Positions 53,001-58,255 of a DNA stretch of 58,255 nucleotides are shown piece by piece. The notes below the pieces were generated by a model. The model worked only from the letters and a program-made list of their open reading frames with translations, did no database searches and was not told the origin of the DNA. The stretch lies in assembly GCA_026707145.1 (NCBI GenBank), contig JAPOXK010000018.1:1-58255 (forward strand), given 5' to 3'. Within the stretch, counting starts at the first letter, position 1, and every line of letters starts with the position of its first letter. The position numbers and the translations under genes are program-made. This stretch comes from Chloroflexota bacterium (GTDB lineage: Bacteria; Chloroflexota; Dehalococcoidia; Bin125).

Positions 53001-53730
53001 TGTAGTCCGTGCCGCCAATGTCCACGGTGTAGTCGCCGGCTGCGGGCGTGGAACTCTCGTCCAGAAGCTCGTCGTAGATCAGGACCAGGGACGTTCCGTC
53101 TACGTTCACCACCTGCAGTGATGGGGCAGTGACATCGAAGTTCTGGCGGGCGGATCGCTCAGCTTGCTGCGGCTCCGACTGCGGCTCCGACTCCGGCTCC
53201 GGTTCTGGCGTGGGCTCGGTGACGGTGGCCTCGGGGATCGTGATGTCGGTCCGGCCGGACCGGGAGCCCTGGTCGTTCGAACGGATCCGGTAGCGGTAGT
53301 GCTGCCCGGCCGTCACGGTGTCGTCGGTGTAGGTCAGGACGCTGCCGTCGACGCTGTCGATCTTGGTCATGCGCGCGCCCTCGACGTCCATGTCGCGGCG
53401 GTAGACGGCGTACTCGTCGGGCGTGCAGTCCGGGGAGGCTTCCCAGGTCAGCACGACGGCCGAGCCGTCGGCGCTGAGCGCGCTCGTCAGGTTGACCGGA
53501 GGCACGCTGCAGGTCGCGTCGGCGCCGATGCCCTGCGTGCGCAGCAGTAGCACCGCCAGCAGCACGAGCAGGGCCGAGACCGGGGCGAGCAGGCGGAACG
53601 CGCTCCCGCCGCCGCGGAAGCCGCGCCCAGGCCCTAGCGGAGCCCGCACGGGCGCGCGCGACGCGGCGAGCCGCACGGCGCGCCTACGCGCGAGGGACGG
53701 AAGATGCATCCAGGACACACAATGCTTCAT
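44005..53730 (-). CDS. Giant cadherin-repeat surface protein
   Basis: 3241 residues. N-terminus: basic region, then a hydrophobic signal/anchor helix (about residues 46-67). Domains in order: fibronectin III-like (~72-165); acidic linker; SwmB/Ig-like domain (~195-300) with DELLDESSTPAAGDYTV; a long array (~305-2700) of about twenty cadherin-like repeats with VNDVNEPP-type calcium linkers and LDFESxSSYxVxVxVRD cores, interspersed with Ig-like WQWxRSxxGxxxxI modules; a Gly/Ser linker (~2710); five WSDG-type beta-propeller-like repeats (~2730-2940); a cadherin-like beta-sandwich (~2960-3065); and two near-identical ~85-residue repeats at the end (LVVVPAG, VAIVWQYNRATRAWDRSYLP). No LPxTG motif. 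Likely a calcium-stiffened adhesin. Confidence 0.9.
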   Translation of the reverse strand: MKHCVSWMHLPSLARRRAVRLAASRAPVRAPLGPGRGFRGGGSAFRLLAPVSALLVLLAVLLLRTQGIGADATCSVPPVNLTSALSADGSAVVLTWEASPDCTPDEYAVYRRDMDVEGARMTKIDSVDGSVLTYTDDTVTAGQHYRYRIRSNDQGSRSGRTDITIPEATVTEPTPEPEPESEPQSEPQQAERSARQNFDVTAPSLQVVNVDGTSLVLIYDELLDESSTPAAGDYTVDIGGTDYTPSSVVVRGAEVALTLSTGAASGDTVTLDYTKGTNPVKDLANNEAVAETSRPVTNHTGATNDRPEFSSEAITISIDENTPIMTAFGDPVAATDDDTSDTLTYSLPANVLLLFGVGTNTGQLSTFAPLDFESTSSYVVPLYVRDSKGPAGGADSIFDDSIKVTINVNDVNEPPTITGTAFPEVDENTTSVGTYMVSDDDPADTHLWSIASDTSTEENQDGSLFEIGSTSGVLSFKDAPDYETPGSLADTPSNTYQVTIEVTDSGSPALSDTFEVVVNVEDVNEAPDITSTGSSHTTISKPEGTGPSDALATYAADDPEDDTLTWSLGGADAADFTINSSTGELRFQALTDYEDPRDQGTNNVYNVTVRVRDSKNAQGGNDSAVDDSINVAVTVTNIDEAGTVTLPGTITAGQPVTATLTDHDGATSNVTWQWSRSDTALGTFTPISGATSNPYTPVAADVGKYLKATASYTDPEGSGKSATSAASSQVASGNVDPSFSSMMATRNVNENSASGANVGSPVSTTDDDGDTLEYRLTGADAGSFSIDTGDGQIKTSASLNFESNSSYSVVVEVRDKKDASGASDTVWDDTIAVTINVNNLDEPGTVTITGTESGGETLTASVTDIDGTPTSVSWQWALGASASGPFAPISGATSNTYTSVAVDVNRFLRATATYTDPQGSGKSANAVTGQISASNNEPEFDETSPASREVPENSGGGVNVGDPVEATDDDSGDTLTYSFGTGGDESSFTLDTGTGQIKTKSGVDYDFEDKAHYSVTLRVHDNKDAASNSPHTNTDDEISVIITLTDVNEQPAIKTTQTAISVAENQTAVLAYLADDPDNNEEDNDSANTLTWSVESADDGGFFEIGATSGVLTFKDAPNFENKQDAGGDGVYNVTVTVTDNGIDGARGTSNHLSVSKSLAVTVTDVNETPTLTTAPATATFDENATGVVATYIATDPDATTGTMSWDLSGNDAGDFNITSTVNGTAELTFKSPPDYENPDDTGTNNTYDVIVRVRDNGSPRLEDSQGVQVMVNDLNERPVVSGDMAPSFQEINFSRDPSAIPASDYEVATFTAYDDDDDMVSWSVAGDDAAHFSINASTGVLSFDIAPVTHPVTGEMTARPDFERPDDMGGDNEYVIQVRADDQQGESNSVGTFEVTVTVTALNEIPVLISGDLNPTFAEIPYDADSWDSLIGEYRGHDEEGHSIFYETLAGLDTGDIEGSSVTTIGDRFGRLRFKNRPNFEQPADSPEAGQTEGDNVYKVTMRLRDTAGVTSRIRPYPIAVTVTNVDEKPEITPLPNALYDEIEYDAGVALADIDAIATFTARDEEGEVITWELDGPDASDFTITKDADGKGVLRFASLPDFEQSTGSGSTSNIYQLIILARDANTPPDNTLENVGQLGEPGDEFLVQVDDVNEQPEFTGSPSATLSYDENAISDVVSYTARDEEGFVNWSLEGPDRLDFTIDAGGTVTFNATPNWEDPHDANVDNVYQYTVVATDIQSGPTRRAVRHDVTLTVQDVEEAGSISVSNLNPAVGESVTFTISDPDGGIVLNQLPGTGGFAWVIQTRMSGGGWQQLIHANTALLSYTYVADEDETGLELRAIVNPYTDRRGGGKSVESEATAAITPDPIPNAPPRIRTGSAQDIPETGAGEDIGERVTATDRDNDTLTFAIGEGGDGALFEINPSTGQLRTVEPLDFETTTGLLLVPVNVSDGKDDQGTVETERVADDETTVSIRVLDVEEEGVVTLSVPEPGVGVTVQATLTDGDGSISGRSWRWARSRDGRTGWTFIPNTTSSGISSSYTTVLADAGFFLRASVTYTDNRGGGKRAEGITALRVFGENQQPTFPATEDGERTVPENSSAGTNIGAPVAAEDPENDRLTYLLSGTDAASFSIVAGNGQLRVKEPLDFEAKSSYEVTIDVHDGKDGLGNSSATIDDSIDVTITVGNEDEPGTVTLTTLTATIQARVEVRAVLEDDDNPISGSVSWAWHRSPNGRTDWVNLVGETGASYTPTLVDAGNFIRATASYTDGHGQNKTASKVSSRVGDPPPVNSAPSFPATEDGKRDVPEDAQSGDAIGDPVAATDLNAGDSAVNDPLAYSLTGTDADSFTIDEGTGQIRLAQDVSLDFEGKRTYRVTVQVTDGRDQNGDDDSDAIDASRTVTISVTNVNEAPEVSGNTSPSIAENSSAAIATYTGTDPERDTLEWSVNSNDFWISSRGQLYFATPPDYESGTTSFSIRVTAEDPDGLTGSLDVTVTVTDVEEAGVLSISPLRGWEDTRFDAVLVDDDGNVTGEAWQWERSSNRSSWEDIPSATSSSYTAGADDVGNYLRATVEYSDRRGGNKSASAELGARIGDSSPSSNTAPAFDEAEVPRSVGQGTGAGRSVGPPVKATDPDSDDILTYTLSGPDADKFEIDPETGQIRTKAVLDPDVQETHNVTVDVHDGFNPSYDPSDSPDDSVDVIITVARFSSGTFSGGGGGGGGGGGSSGPSPSTVDFEWTVKHDIEPLAGGHDSPTGMWSDGATLWLLENGDGADDAIYAYDVETGDRVEDREFKLDPRNRAPRGVWSDGKTLFWVSDSGQDKLFAYDLATGERRPEADIELTARNRDARGIWSDGTTIWVLNRNPSLFAYDLSSGDLLAEYALDSRNGDPRGLWSDGVSVWVSDHGLKELWAYRLPVLPDTGEVAPEKPPALERVRDEDFTELSSASNNSPRGIWANGDVMYVADESDSRVYTYNMPDAIDARLASLTLSGVDFGAFSPLRSDYASATIPHGNIATLTAVPAQPDAVLQIEPADHDGDPANGHHVRLLPGLEITVTVTAPDGSRMRVYRLRLGEEESDLLILDLQAGGDLVVVPAGAATTAADLFGATDVAIVWQYNRATRAWDRSYLPALGTGDFPIAGGDVLWVVSPVRQTLTVAGQPPPASPIADPITLDLRVGGDLVVVPAGLPTTAADLFGGTDVAIVWQYNRATRAWDRSYLPATDRGGFPIVPGDVLWVVASVAETVGD

Positions 53731-53987
53731 TCAGGGGCGCACGGAAGGACCACTCTCAGGAGACGCTCCGGCGGGAGTAGCTTTCGTCCGCAGGGGTCAT
53801 TTCGCCGCCATGAGCAAGTGGGGCCAAGGCGTTCTGCTGTCCATCACGGATCGTCAACACGGGCCCAAACGATACCGGAGTGAATGCGAAAAGGTGTGAG
53901 GAATATATAAAATAGAGCCCCTAGCGCGTAAAGTATCTGTTAGTGTTAAGCGAGGGTGCCAACTAATCGCCGATCACCGGGGTAATC
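53731..53987. promoter_or_regulatory. AT-rich divergent promoter region
   Basis: Lies between the divergent giant surface protein and hybrid kinase genes. The segment 53890-53950 is much more AT-rich than its surroundings and holds TATATAAAAT at about 53904-53913, which could act as a -10 element on either strand. No clear -35 was found. Head-to-head placement suggests the kinase-regulator may control the surface protein, an inference. Confidence 0.35.
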
Positions 53988-56396
53988 ATGGTCCAGGAAG
54001 ACACGCCGCCAGCGCTCGAGACCCAGGCTCTGCGGGAACGCCTCTCCAAGCTGAGCGAGGCCAGCGCACGCATCAACGAGAGCCTCGACTTCAACGTCGT
54101 CCTCCAAGAAACCATTGACAACGCGCGGCGCCTGACCAATGCCCGGTACGGCGTGATCGCGACGACGAATGAAGCCGGCGGCCTGGATGCGCTCCTCACC
54201 TCCGGGACGACAGACGAGCAGCACAGCACGCTCATCAAACTGCCGGGCGGGATGAGGATCTTCGATCACTTCAGCAAGATCCCGGGCCCTCTCCGCGTGG
54301 AGAACTACGGCGAATACGCGGAGTCGGTTGGACTGGATGGCCAACTGCCGATGACCGTGTTTGCGGGCCTGGCAGCGCCGATGAGACATCGGGACGAACT
54401 CGTGGGAATCATCTGGCTGGGCCATGACCGGGCGGAGAAGAGCTTCAGCGAAGAGGATGTCGAGACGCTGGTCATGTTCGCCTCGCAGGCGGCGTTGGTC
54501 ATCGCCAACGCCCGGCGGCACCGGGACGTCCAGCGGGCCCGGGGGGACCTGGAGACCCTGGTGAACACGGCCCCGGTCGGCGTCGTCGTCGTCGAAGCAA
54601 CGACCGGGGCCCTGGTGTCGGTCAATCAGGAGGCGAAAAGGCTCGTCGACATCCTCAGTCCCGGTCAGCCGCCCGCGGAACTCCTCACCGCCTTGACCCT
54701 GCAGCGCGCGGATGGGCGCGAGGTTTCGCTGCGCGACTCCCCCCTGTCGGAGGCGCTCCGACTCGGAGAGACGGTACGAGGTGAGGAGATCACCCTCACG
54801 ATGGGCGAGGACCGCTCGCTTACGGTCCTGCTCAACGCCACTCCCATCCGTACGGAGAACGGAGAGTTGGAGAGGTACGTCGCCACCGTGCAGGACATGA
54901 CGCCACTGAAGGAGCTGGAGCGGCTCCGGGCCGAGTTCCTCGCCATGGTGAGCCACGAACTTCGCGCTCCCCTGACCTCCGTCAAGGGCTCGATCACCAC
55001 CCTCTTGAACCCCTCGAGCCCTCTCAACTCGGGTGAGATCCGCCAGTTCCACCGGATCATCGATTCCCAGACCGACCAGATGCGAGAATTGATCGCCGAC
55101 CTGCTTGATGTGGCGCGTATCGACACCGGGACGCTCAGCGTCGCTCCAGAACCGACGGATCTTGTGATCCTGGTCGGCGAGGCCAAGGAGGCCTTCCAGA
55201 GTGGCGGCGGTCAGCACACGCTGCTCATCGACCTCGATCCTGAGCTTCCCCTGGTCATGGCCGACCGGCTGCGCATGGTCCAGGTGTTGAACAACCTGTT
55301 GTTCAACGCAGCCAGGCACTCGCAGGAGACATCTCCCATCAGGGTGTTCGTTGAGAAGGGGGAGATTCAGGTCACAGTCACCGTGGCCGATGAGGGTAGT
55401 GGCGTGCCGGCCGACCGAATGCCGAGCCTGTTCCGAAAGTTCTCGGGCATCACTGCCGAGGACCGGGAACGTGACCTTGCGCGGACGGGCCTAGGCCTTG
55501 CGATCTGCAAGGGCATCGTCGAGGCCCACGGCGGCCGTATCTGGGCGGAGAGCGACGGGCCGGGGACCGGCGCCCGCTTCTCCTTCACCATCCCCACCGT
55601 GGGAAATGTCGCGGCTCCCTCGCCAGCCCAAACCGCCCAGCCATCCACCCAGTCTGCGCGACCGGAGGAGCAGGAGCGCGTGCGCGTGCTCGCCGTGGAC
55701 GACGATCCCGAGGCGCTCCGGTACATCCGCGCCGCGCTGACCACGTCCGGCTACGAGCCGATCGTGACGACCGACCCCCAGGATGCACTCGCCCTCATGA
55801 GGGACGAACGACCGCATCTGGCGTTGCTCGACCTGCGCCTCCCCGGGACCGACGGCATCGAGTTGATGGCCGAAATCACGGCGATGGCGGACGTGCCCGT
55901 CATCTTCCTCTCCGCCTACGGACAGGACGAACTCATCGCCAGGGCCTTCGAAGAGGGAGCCGACGACTACGTTGTGAAACCCTTCTCAGCCACGGAGCTG
56001 GGCGCCAGGATCAAGGCGTCTCTTCGGAGGCGGGCGGTGTCCGAGCCTGCGGAGCCGTATGTGATGGGCGATCTCGTCATCGATTTCAATGAACGGCGGG
56101 TGGTCCTTGCCGGTGACCCGGTCGCCTTGACCCCGATCGAGTACCGGACGCTCGTCGAGCTCTCGGCGAACGCGGGCCGCGTGGTGACCCATGAACAACT
56201 CCTGCGACGGGTGTGGGGCCTGGAGGCCGGCGACGATGTCCGGCCCATGCGCACGGCCATCAACACCATCCGCCGAAAGCTGGGCGACGATGCCGCGAAT
56301 CCCATCTACATCTTCACGGAGGCCCGCGTCGGCTACCGGATGGCGAGACCTGAGCCTCCGGACAACGGTGAGGACGCGGCGCGCAAGACTTCGTAG
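53988..56396 (+). CDS. Hybrid sensor kinase-response regulator with DNA-binding domain (GAF-PAS-HisKA-HATPase-REC-wHTH)
   Basis: 802 residues combining a whole two-component system. GAF ~30-175 (RYGVIATTNEAGG); PAS ~185-310; HisKA with phospho-His H323 in MVSHELRAPLTS; HATPase ~390-540 with N box NNLLFNAARHS and G boxes DEGSGVP and GLGLAICKGIVEAHGG; a Pro/Gln linker; REC ~555-680 with phospho-acceptor D615 in LALLDLRLPG, plus VDDDPEA and VKPFSA; and an OmpR-type winged helix at the C-terminus (LTPIEYRTLVELSANAGRVV, IRRKLGDD, EARVGYRM). No transmembrane helix, so it senses a cytosolic signal. Such one-chain kinase-to-promoter proteins are less common than separate pairs. Start ATG 53988 has only a weak GGGG. 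Confidence 0.92.
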   Translation: MVQEDTPPALETQALRERLSKLSEASARINESLDFNVVLQETIDNARRLTNARYGVIATTNEAGGLDALLTSGTTDEQHSTLIKLPGGMRIFDHFSKIPGPLRVENYGEYAESVGLDGQLPMTVFAGLAAPMRHRDELVGIIWLGHDRAEKSFSEEDVETLVMFASQAALVIANARRHRDVQRARGDLETLVNTAPVGVVVVEATTGALVSVNQEAKRLVDILSPGQPPAELLTALTLQRADGREVSLRDSPLSEALRLGETVRGEEITLTMGEDRSLTVLLNATPIRTENGELERYVATVQDMTPLKELERLRAEFLAMVSHELRAPLTSVKGSITTLLNPSSPLNSGEIRQFHRIIDSQTDQMRELIADLLDVARIDTGTLSVAPEPTDLVILVGEAKEAFQSGGGQHTLLIDLDPELPLVMADRLRMVQVLNNLLFNAARHSQETSPIRVFVEKGEIQVTVTVADEGSGVPADRMPSLFRKFSGITAEDRERDLARTGLGLAICKGIVEAHGGRIWAESDGPGTGARFSFTIPTVGNVAAPSPAQTAQPSTQSARPEEQERVRVLAVDDDPEALRYIRAALTTSGYEPIVTTDPQDALALMRDERPHLALLDLRLPGTDGIELMAEITAMADVPVIFLSAYGQDELIARAFEEGADDYVVKPFSATELGARIKASLRRRAVSEPAEPYVMGDLVIDFNERRVVLAGDPVALTPIEYRTLVELSANAGRVVTHEQLLRRVWGLEAGDDVRPMRTAINTIRRKLGDDAANPIYIFTEARVGYRMARPEPPDNGEDAARKTS

Positions 56397-56650
56397 CTTG
56401 CCCGCTCTGCAACCTCGCCTGCACGTGGTGTGACACGAAGTACACGTGGGACTGGGCCCACTACGATCCCCCGGTGGAGGTCGCGCGTACTGCGACCCCG
56501 GAGGTTGTTGAGAGGGTCACTTCGCTAGAGGTGGAGAACGTAGTCATCACCGGCGGCGAACCGCTCATGCAGTAGGATGCGCTGGCGGAGATTGCCGCGG
56601 AACTCACTCGTGCGGGGCACCGCATTGAGGTCGAGACCAACGGACCCTCG
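56393..56650 (+). pseudogene. queE-like (7-carboxy-7-deazaguanine synthase) remnant
   Basis: A plus-strand frame overlapping the kinase stop encodes CNLACTWCDTKYTWDW, the CX3CX2C radical-SAM cluster motif of QueE, then PPVEVARTATPEVVERV, VVITGGEPLMQ, an amber TAG at 56573-56575 where family members have Q, and ALAEIAAELTRAGHRIEVET with NG. The first ~30 residues and the last ~100 are missing. It is clearly inactive. QueE makes the queuosine/7-deazaguanine precursor used in tRNA and in some DNA modifications. Confidence 0.8.
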
Positions 56651-56659
56651 AGCCCCAGC

Positions 56660-56899
56660 CCTCTCTACAGCGCGCGTCGCGTAGATCTGCAAAGCCTACG
56701 GACAGCGCGTACAGAAGTCGGTTTTCGAGTGCGTGCTCGCGCCTGAGCAAGTCGAACTCCTTCGGCACGACCTCGAGAAGCCATCGACAGGCAGGAAGAC
56801 AGCATCCGTATCTATCGGCTCCGTGAGCCGCACAGCCGACACACCTTCATAACAGGCCGGCAGCCGCGGTTCGACATCTGGGATCCGCGCGTGCTCTAG
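56660..56899 (+). pseudogene. cas2-like remnant with frameshifts
   Basis: Directly after the queE fragment, pieced from frames: ICKAYGQRVQKSVFECVLAP with EQVELLRHDLEK, a one-base shift, then IDRQEDSIRIYRLREP and FDIWDPRVL-stop at 56899. YGQRVQxSVFEC and the DSxRxYxL strand are the Cas2 core. The first strand with the catalytic Asp is missing and at least two frameshifts occur (about 56690 and 56773). No repeat array, cas1 or other cas gene lies in the window. A remnant of a CRISPR adaptation module. Confidence 0.75.
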
Positions 56900-57031
56900 T
56901 CGCGCGTACCTGCAGCGATCAGTCCGGGCTGGGGGGTTCGCGTGCGGTCGGCGGACAGAAACGGAAAATTGGCGCCATGACGGAGTACAACACTGGTGAA
57001 TGCGTGCTCGCTGTCGTCCGAAAGAGCGGAC

Positions 57032-57336
57032 TTAGGTAGATTTGAACACCGTCGCGCCCTCCCTCAGGGGTGCGATGCCACTGACATCGGTCGTCGCCCG
57101 GGCCTTGTCGAGGTCGTACATCCGCTGGAGATTGAGCCAGAATTCGGGCGTCATCCCGAGGGCCTGGCCGATGCGCAGCGCCGTGTCCGCCGGAATCGAG
57201 CGGCGGCGGCGGACGATGCCTGGATCCGGATCTGGGGGACGCCGATCGTCTTCGCCAAGCAGTACTGGGTGATGCCCAACTCCTGCAGGATCTCCGCCAA
57301 GTGCTCGCCCGGGTGGATCGGTTCAGGAACAGTCAT
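57032..57336 (-). pseudogene. HigA-type HTH antitoxin, frameshifted
   Basis: ATG 57336 begins TVPEPIHPGEHLAEILQELG then ITQYCLAKTIGVPQIRIQ, the XRE helix-turn-helix of HigA. At about 57216-57220 one base is missing; the other frame continues IVRRRRSIPADTALRIGQAL, MTPEFWLNLQRMYDL to TAA 57032. Joined, it would be 101 residues, normal for HigA. The ATG overlaps the stop of the HigB remnant by four bases, the typical higBA arrangement. Inactive unless the frameshift is a sequencing error. Confidence 0.8.
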
Positions 57337-57446
57337 GGGGTGCTCCTGGGGTAATCCGTCACCTCGATCTCCATCGCGCCCTGGTCCGTCCAGAGGAAGC
57401 ACACGCGCCATTGGTCGTTGACGTGGATGCAGTACCGCCCCGCCCG
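57333..57446 (-). pseudogene. HigB (RelE-family) toxin, C-terminal remnant
   Basis: Reads RAGRYCIHVNDQWRVCFLW then TDQGAMEIEVTDY, the conserved C-terminal half of HigB mRNA interferases. The N-terminal half is replaced in frame by a recombinase-like segment (57447-57509). The stop overlaps the HigA start. As the N-terminal fold is lost, it should not be an active toxin. Confidence 0.75.
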
Positions 57447-57509
57447 GTTGCAGCAGACGAGCAAGGGGGCGATCTCGGCACTAGTCAGGGGCAGCACGAT
57501 TGGATCAAC
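57447..57509 (-). pseudogene. Tyrosine-recombinase fragment fused to the HigB remnant
   Basis: About 20 residues, PIVLPLTSAEIAPLLVCCN, match TIVPPLAPAEIARLLACCD of the recombinase at 41651-42579. It joins the HigB C-terminus in frame at CNRAG, producing a chimeric reading frame open from 57617. Confidence 0.6.
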
Positions 57510-57559
57510 CCCATCCGCTCCTGTCGACCGAGAGATGGAGGGAAGCGCCGCACAGGGCC

Positions 57560-57940
57560 TCAATACGGCGATGCGAGCTCCGGGAACATGGGGAAGTGGC
57601 GGACGTTGCGCGTCCAAAGCCGAGCGTCGATGCGTTCGGCGGTCGCGGCAATCACGTAGTCGACCGGATCCACCCCGGGGTGCGATGGCAGATACCGGTG
57701 GGCCAGGGCGCCAGCCCGTTCGGCGAGCGCGTCATCGACGGCGATCCAGTCGAGGCTGTCCAGCAGGCGACGCGTGGCGTGCTCCTCCGGGACCCGCGTC
57801 CCGGCCAGCACTTCGACCTTGGTGAGGACGGAAGCAGCGAGCCGTTCGCCCGCGGCCGTGGCGCCGCGCAGCGCCTCGCGGGCCGCCTCCTCGCCGCGCA
57901 GGTGGTCGATGAGCACGGAGGTGTCGACGAGAATCGCCAT
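57560..57940 (-). CDS. PIN-domain toxin, VapC family
   Basis: 126-residue PIN-domain ribonuclease. Acidic active-site residues are visible: Asp in ILVDTSVLIDHL, Glu in SVLTKVEVLAGT and Asp in GVDPVDYVIAATA, with RLWTRNVRHFPMF near the end. Its ATG overlaps the VapB stop by one base (TGATG), the classic antitoxin-toxin coupling. It likely cleaves tRNA or other RNA and is neutralised by the upstream VapB. Confidence 0.93.
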   Translation of the reverse strand: MAILVDTSVLIDHLRGEEAAREALRGATAAGERLAASVLTKVEVLAGTRVPEEHATRRLLDSLDWIAVDDALAERAGALAHRYLPSHPGVDPVDYVIAATAERIDARLWTRNVRHFPMFPELASPY

Positions 57941-58191
57941 CAGCCTGCCAATCGGCGAGACATGCCGCGCCGAAGCCCCTCCACATAGCTCGCGCCGTCA
58001 AAGTCGCGGTCCGCCCAGGAGCCGAAACTCGCATCGAGGGCTCCCAGCACCTCCCCGGCGGGCGATGGGCCGTAGCGGCGCTCGAGTGCCCGGCGAACGA
58101 GCTCCGCGAGGCCAAGGCCGGAGCGCCGGGACTCCTCGCGCAGGCGCGCATACTGCTCATCGGTCAGCGTGATCTGCGTGCGGTGACCCAT
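57940..58191 (-). CDS. Ribbon-helix-helix antitoxin, VapB family
   Basis: 83-residue antitoxin. The N-terminus is a ribbon-helix-helix DNA-binding domain (TQITLTDEQYARLREESRRS then GLGLAELVRRALERRYG). The C-terminal part, ending DFDGASYVEGLRRGMSRRL, should wrap the VapC active site. It is the first gene of the minus-strand vapBC operon, and a palindrome covers its start codon (58190-58209), suggesting autorepression. Confidence 0.92.
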   Translation of the reverse strand: MGHRTQITLTDEQYARLREESRRSGLGLAELVRRALERRYGPSPAGEVLGALDASFGSWADRDFDGASYVEGLRRGMSRRLAG

Positions 58192-58209
58192 GATGTAAGT
58201 CTACATCAT
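58190..58209. promoter_or_regulatory. Palindromic operator for vapBC
   Basis: ATGATGTA (58190-58197) and TACATCAT (58202-58209) are perfect inverted arms separated by four bases. The site overlaps the vapB start codon and upstream leader. RHH antitoxins bind such short palindromes to repress their own operon. Confidence 0.7.
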
Positions 58210-58255
58210 CTCACTGGATTACGGGCGCAGAGCTCAGCCTGTCCGCGGGTTGAGG

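Noticed and set aside
56900..57031. CRISPR repeats next to the cas2 relic
   Set aside because: No direct repeats of 20-40 bases were seen in the flanking DNA on either side.

Overview
The window is high-GC bacterial DNA with mostly short intergenic gaps. Many genes are from large paralogous families: short-chain dehydrogenases, class III CoA-transferases, a luciferase-like flavin monooxygenase, an orphan CoxL-type molybdoprotein and lipoprotein binding proteins. This mix, with a giant cadherin-repeat surface protein, resembles uncultured Chloroflexota of the SAR202 / sponge-symbiont type. That placement is an inference from gene content; no ribosomal or marker gene is present.

The most notable result is two genes interrupted by an in-frame UGA that are best read as selenoproteins. 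At 7609-8223 a DsbA/thioredoxin-fold lipoprotein has UGA in place of the first Cys of its CxxC motif (U-P-G-C). At 10996-11886 a PrdB/GrdB-like protein has UGA in a U-P-V-C motif. Each has an AGGAGG ribosome-binding site before a GTG start, the same reading frame on both sides of the UGA, and a hairpin 18-26 nt downstream whose three-base loop begins with G, as expected of a bacterial SECIS. No selA, selB, selC or selD lies in the window, so decoding must be supplied from elsewhere.

Layout. 1-2606 (minus): peptide-type ABC transporter binding protein and permease, with a perfect hairpin between them. 2856-3964 (plus): SDR and EthD-like protein. 7478-3983 (minus): four-gene operon of dehydrogenase E1-alpha, E1-beta, SDR and metallo-beta-lactamase hydrolase. 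7609-12921: the two selenoproteins, an OGG1-like glycosylase, an ERG24-like reductase and an EamA transporter, with an IS1595-type transposase remnant. 12946-19352: CotH/lamin-tail lipoprotein, CoxL-type subunit and amidohydrolase. 19500-24141: a fragment-rich zone around a large secreted protease with a second, apparently dead protease domain. 24142-37299: M16 peptidase, three CaiB/BaiF domains in two genes, MsrA, LOG protein, LLM monooxygenase with a coupled hydrolase, and a LysM protein. 37484-43985: solute-binding protein, SulP-STAS-cNMP transporter, VOC protein, broken tyrosine recombinase and Cache lipoprotein, among duplicated fragments. 44005-53730 (minus): the 3241-residue surface protein, divergent from a kinase-receiver-DNA-binding hybrid at 53988-56396. 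56393-58209: a graveyard of queE, cas2, higBA and recombinase fragments, then an intact VapBC pair with a palindromic operator.

Several window genes have left partial copies elsewhere in the window: the SulP cNMP tail, the lamin-tail C-terminus, the EamA 3' end, the recombinase 5' end and a protease fragment. Two tRNA-like 3' ends sit among them. This suggests repeated insertion, duplication and deletion, probably involving the tyrosine recombinase and IS activity.
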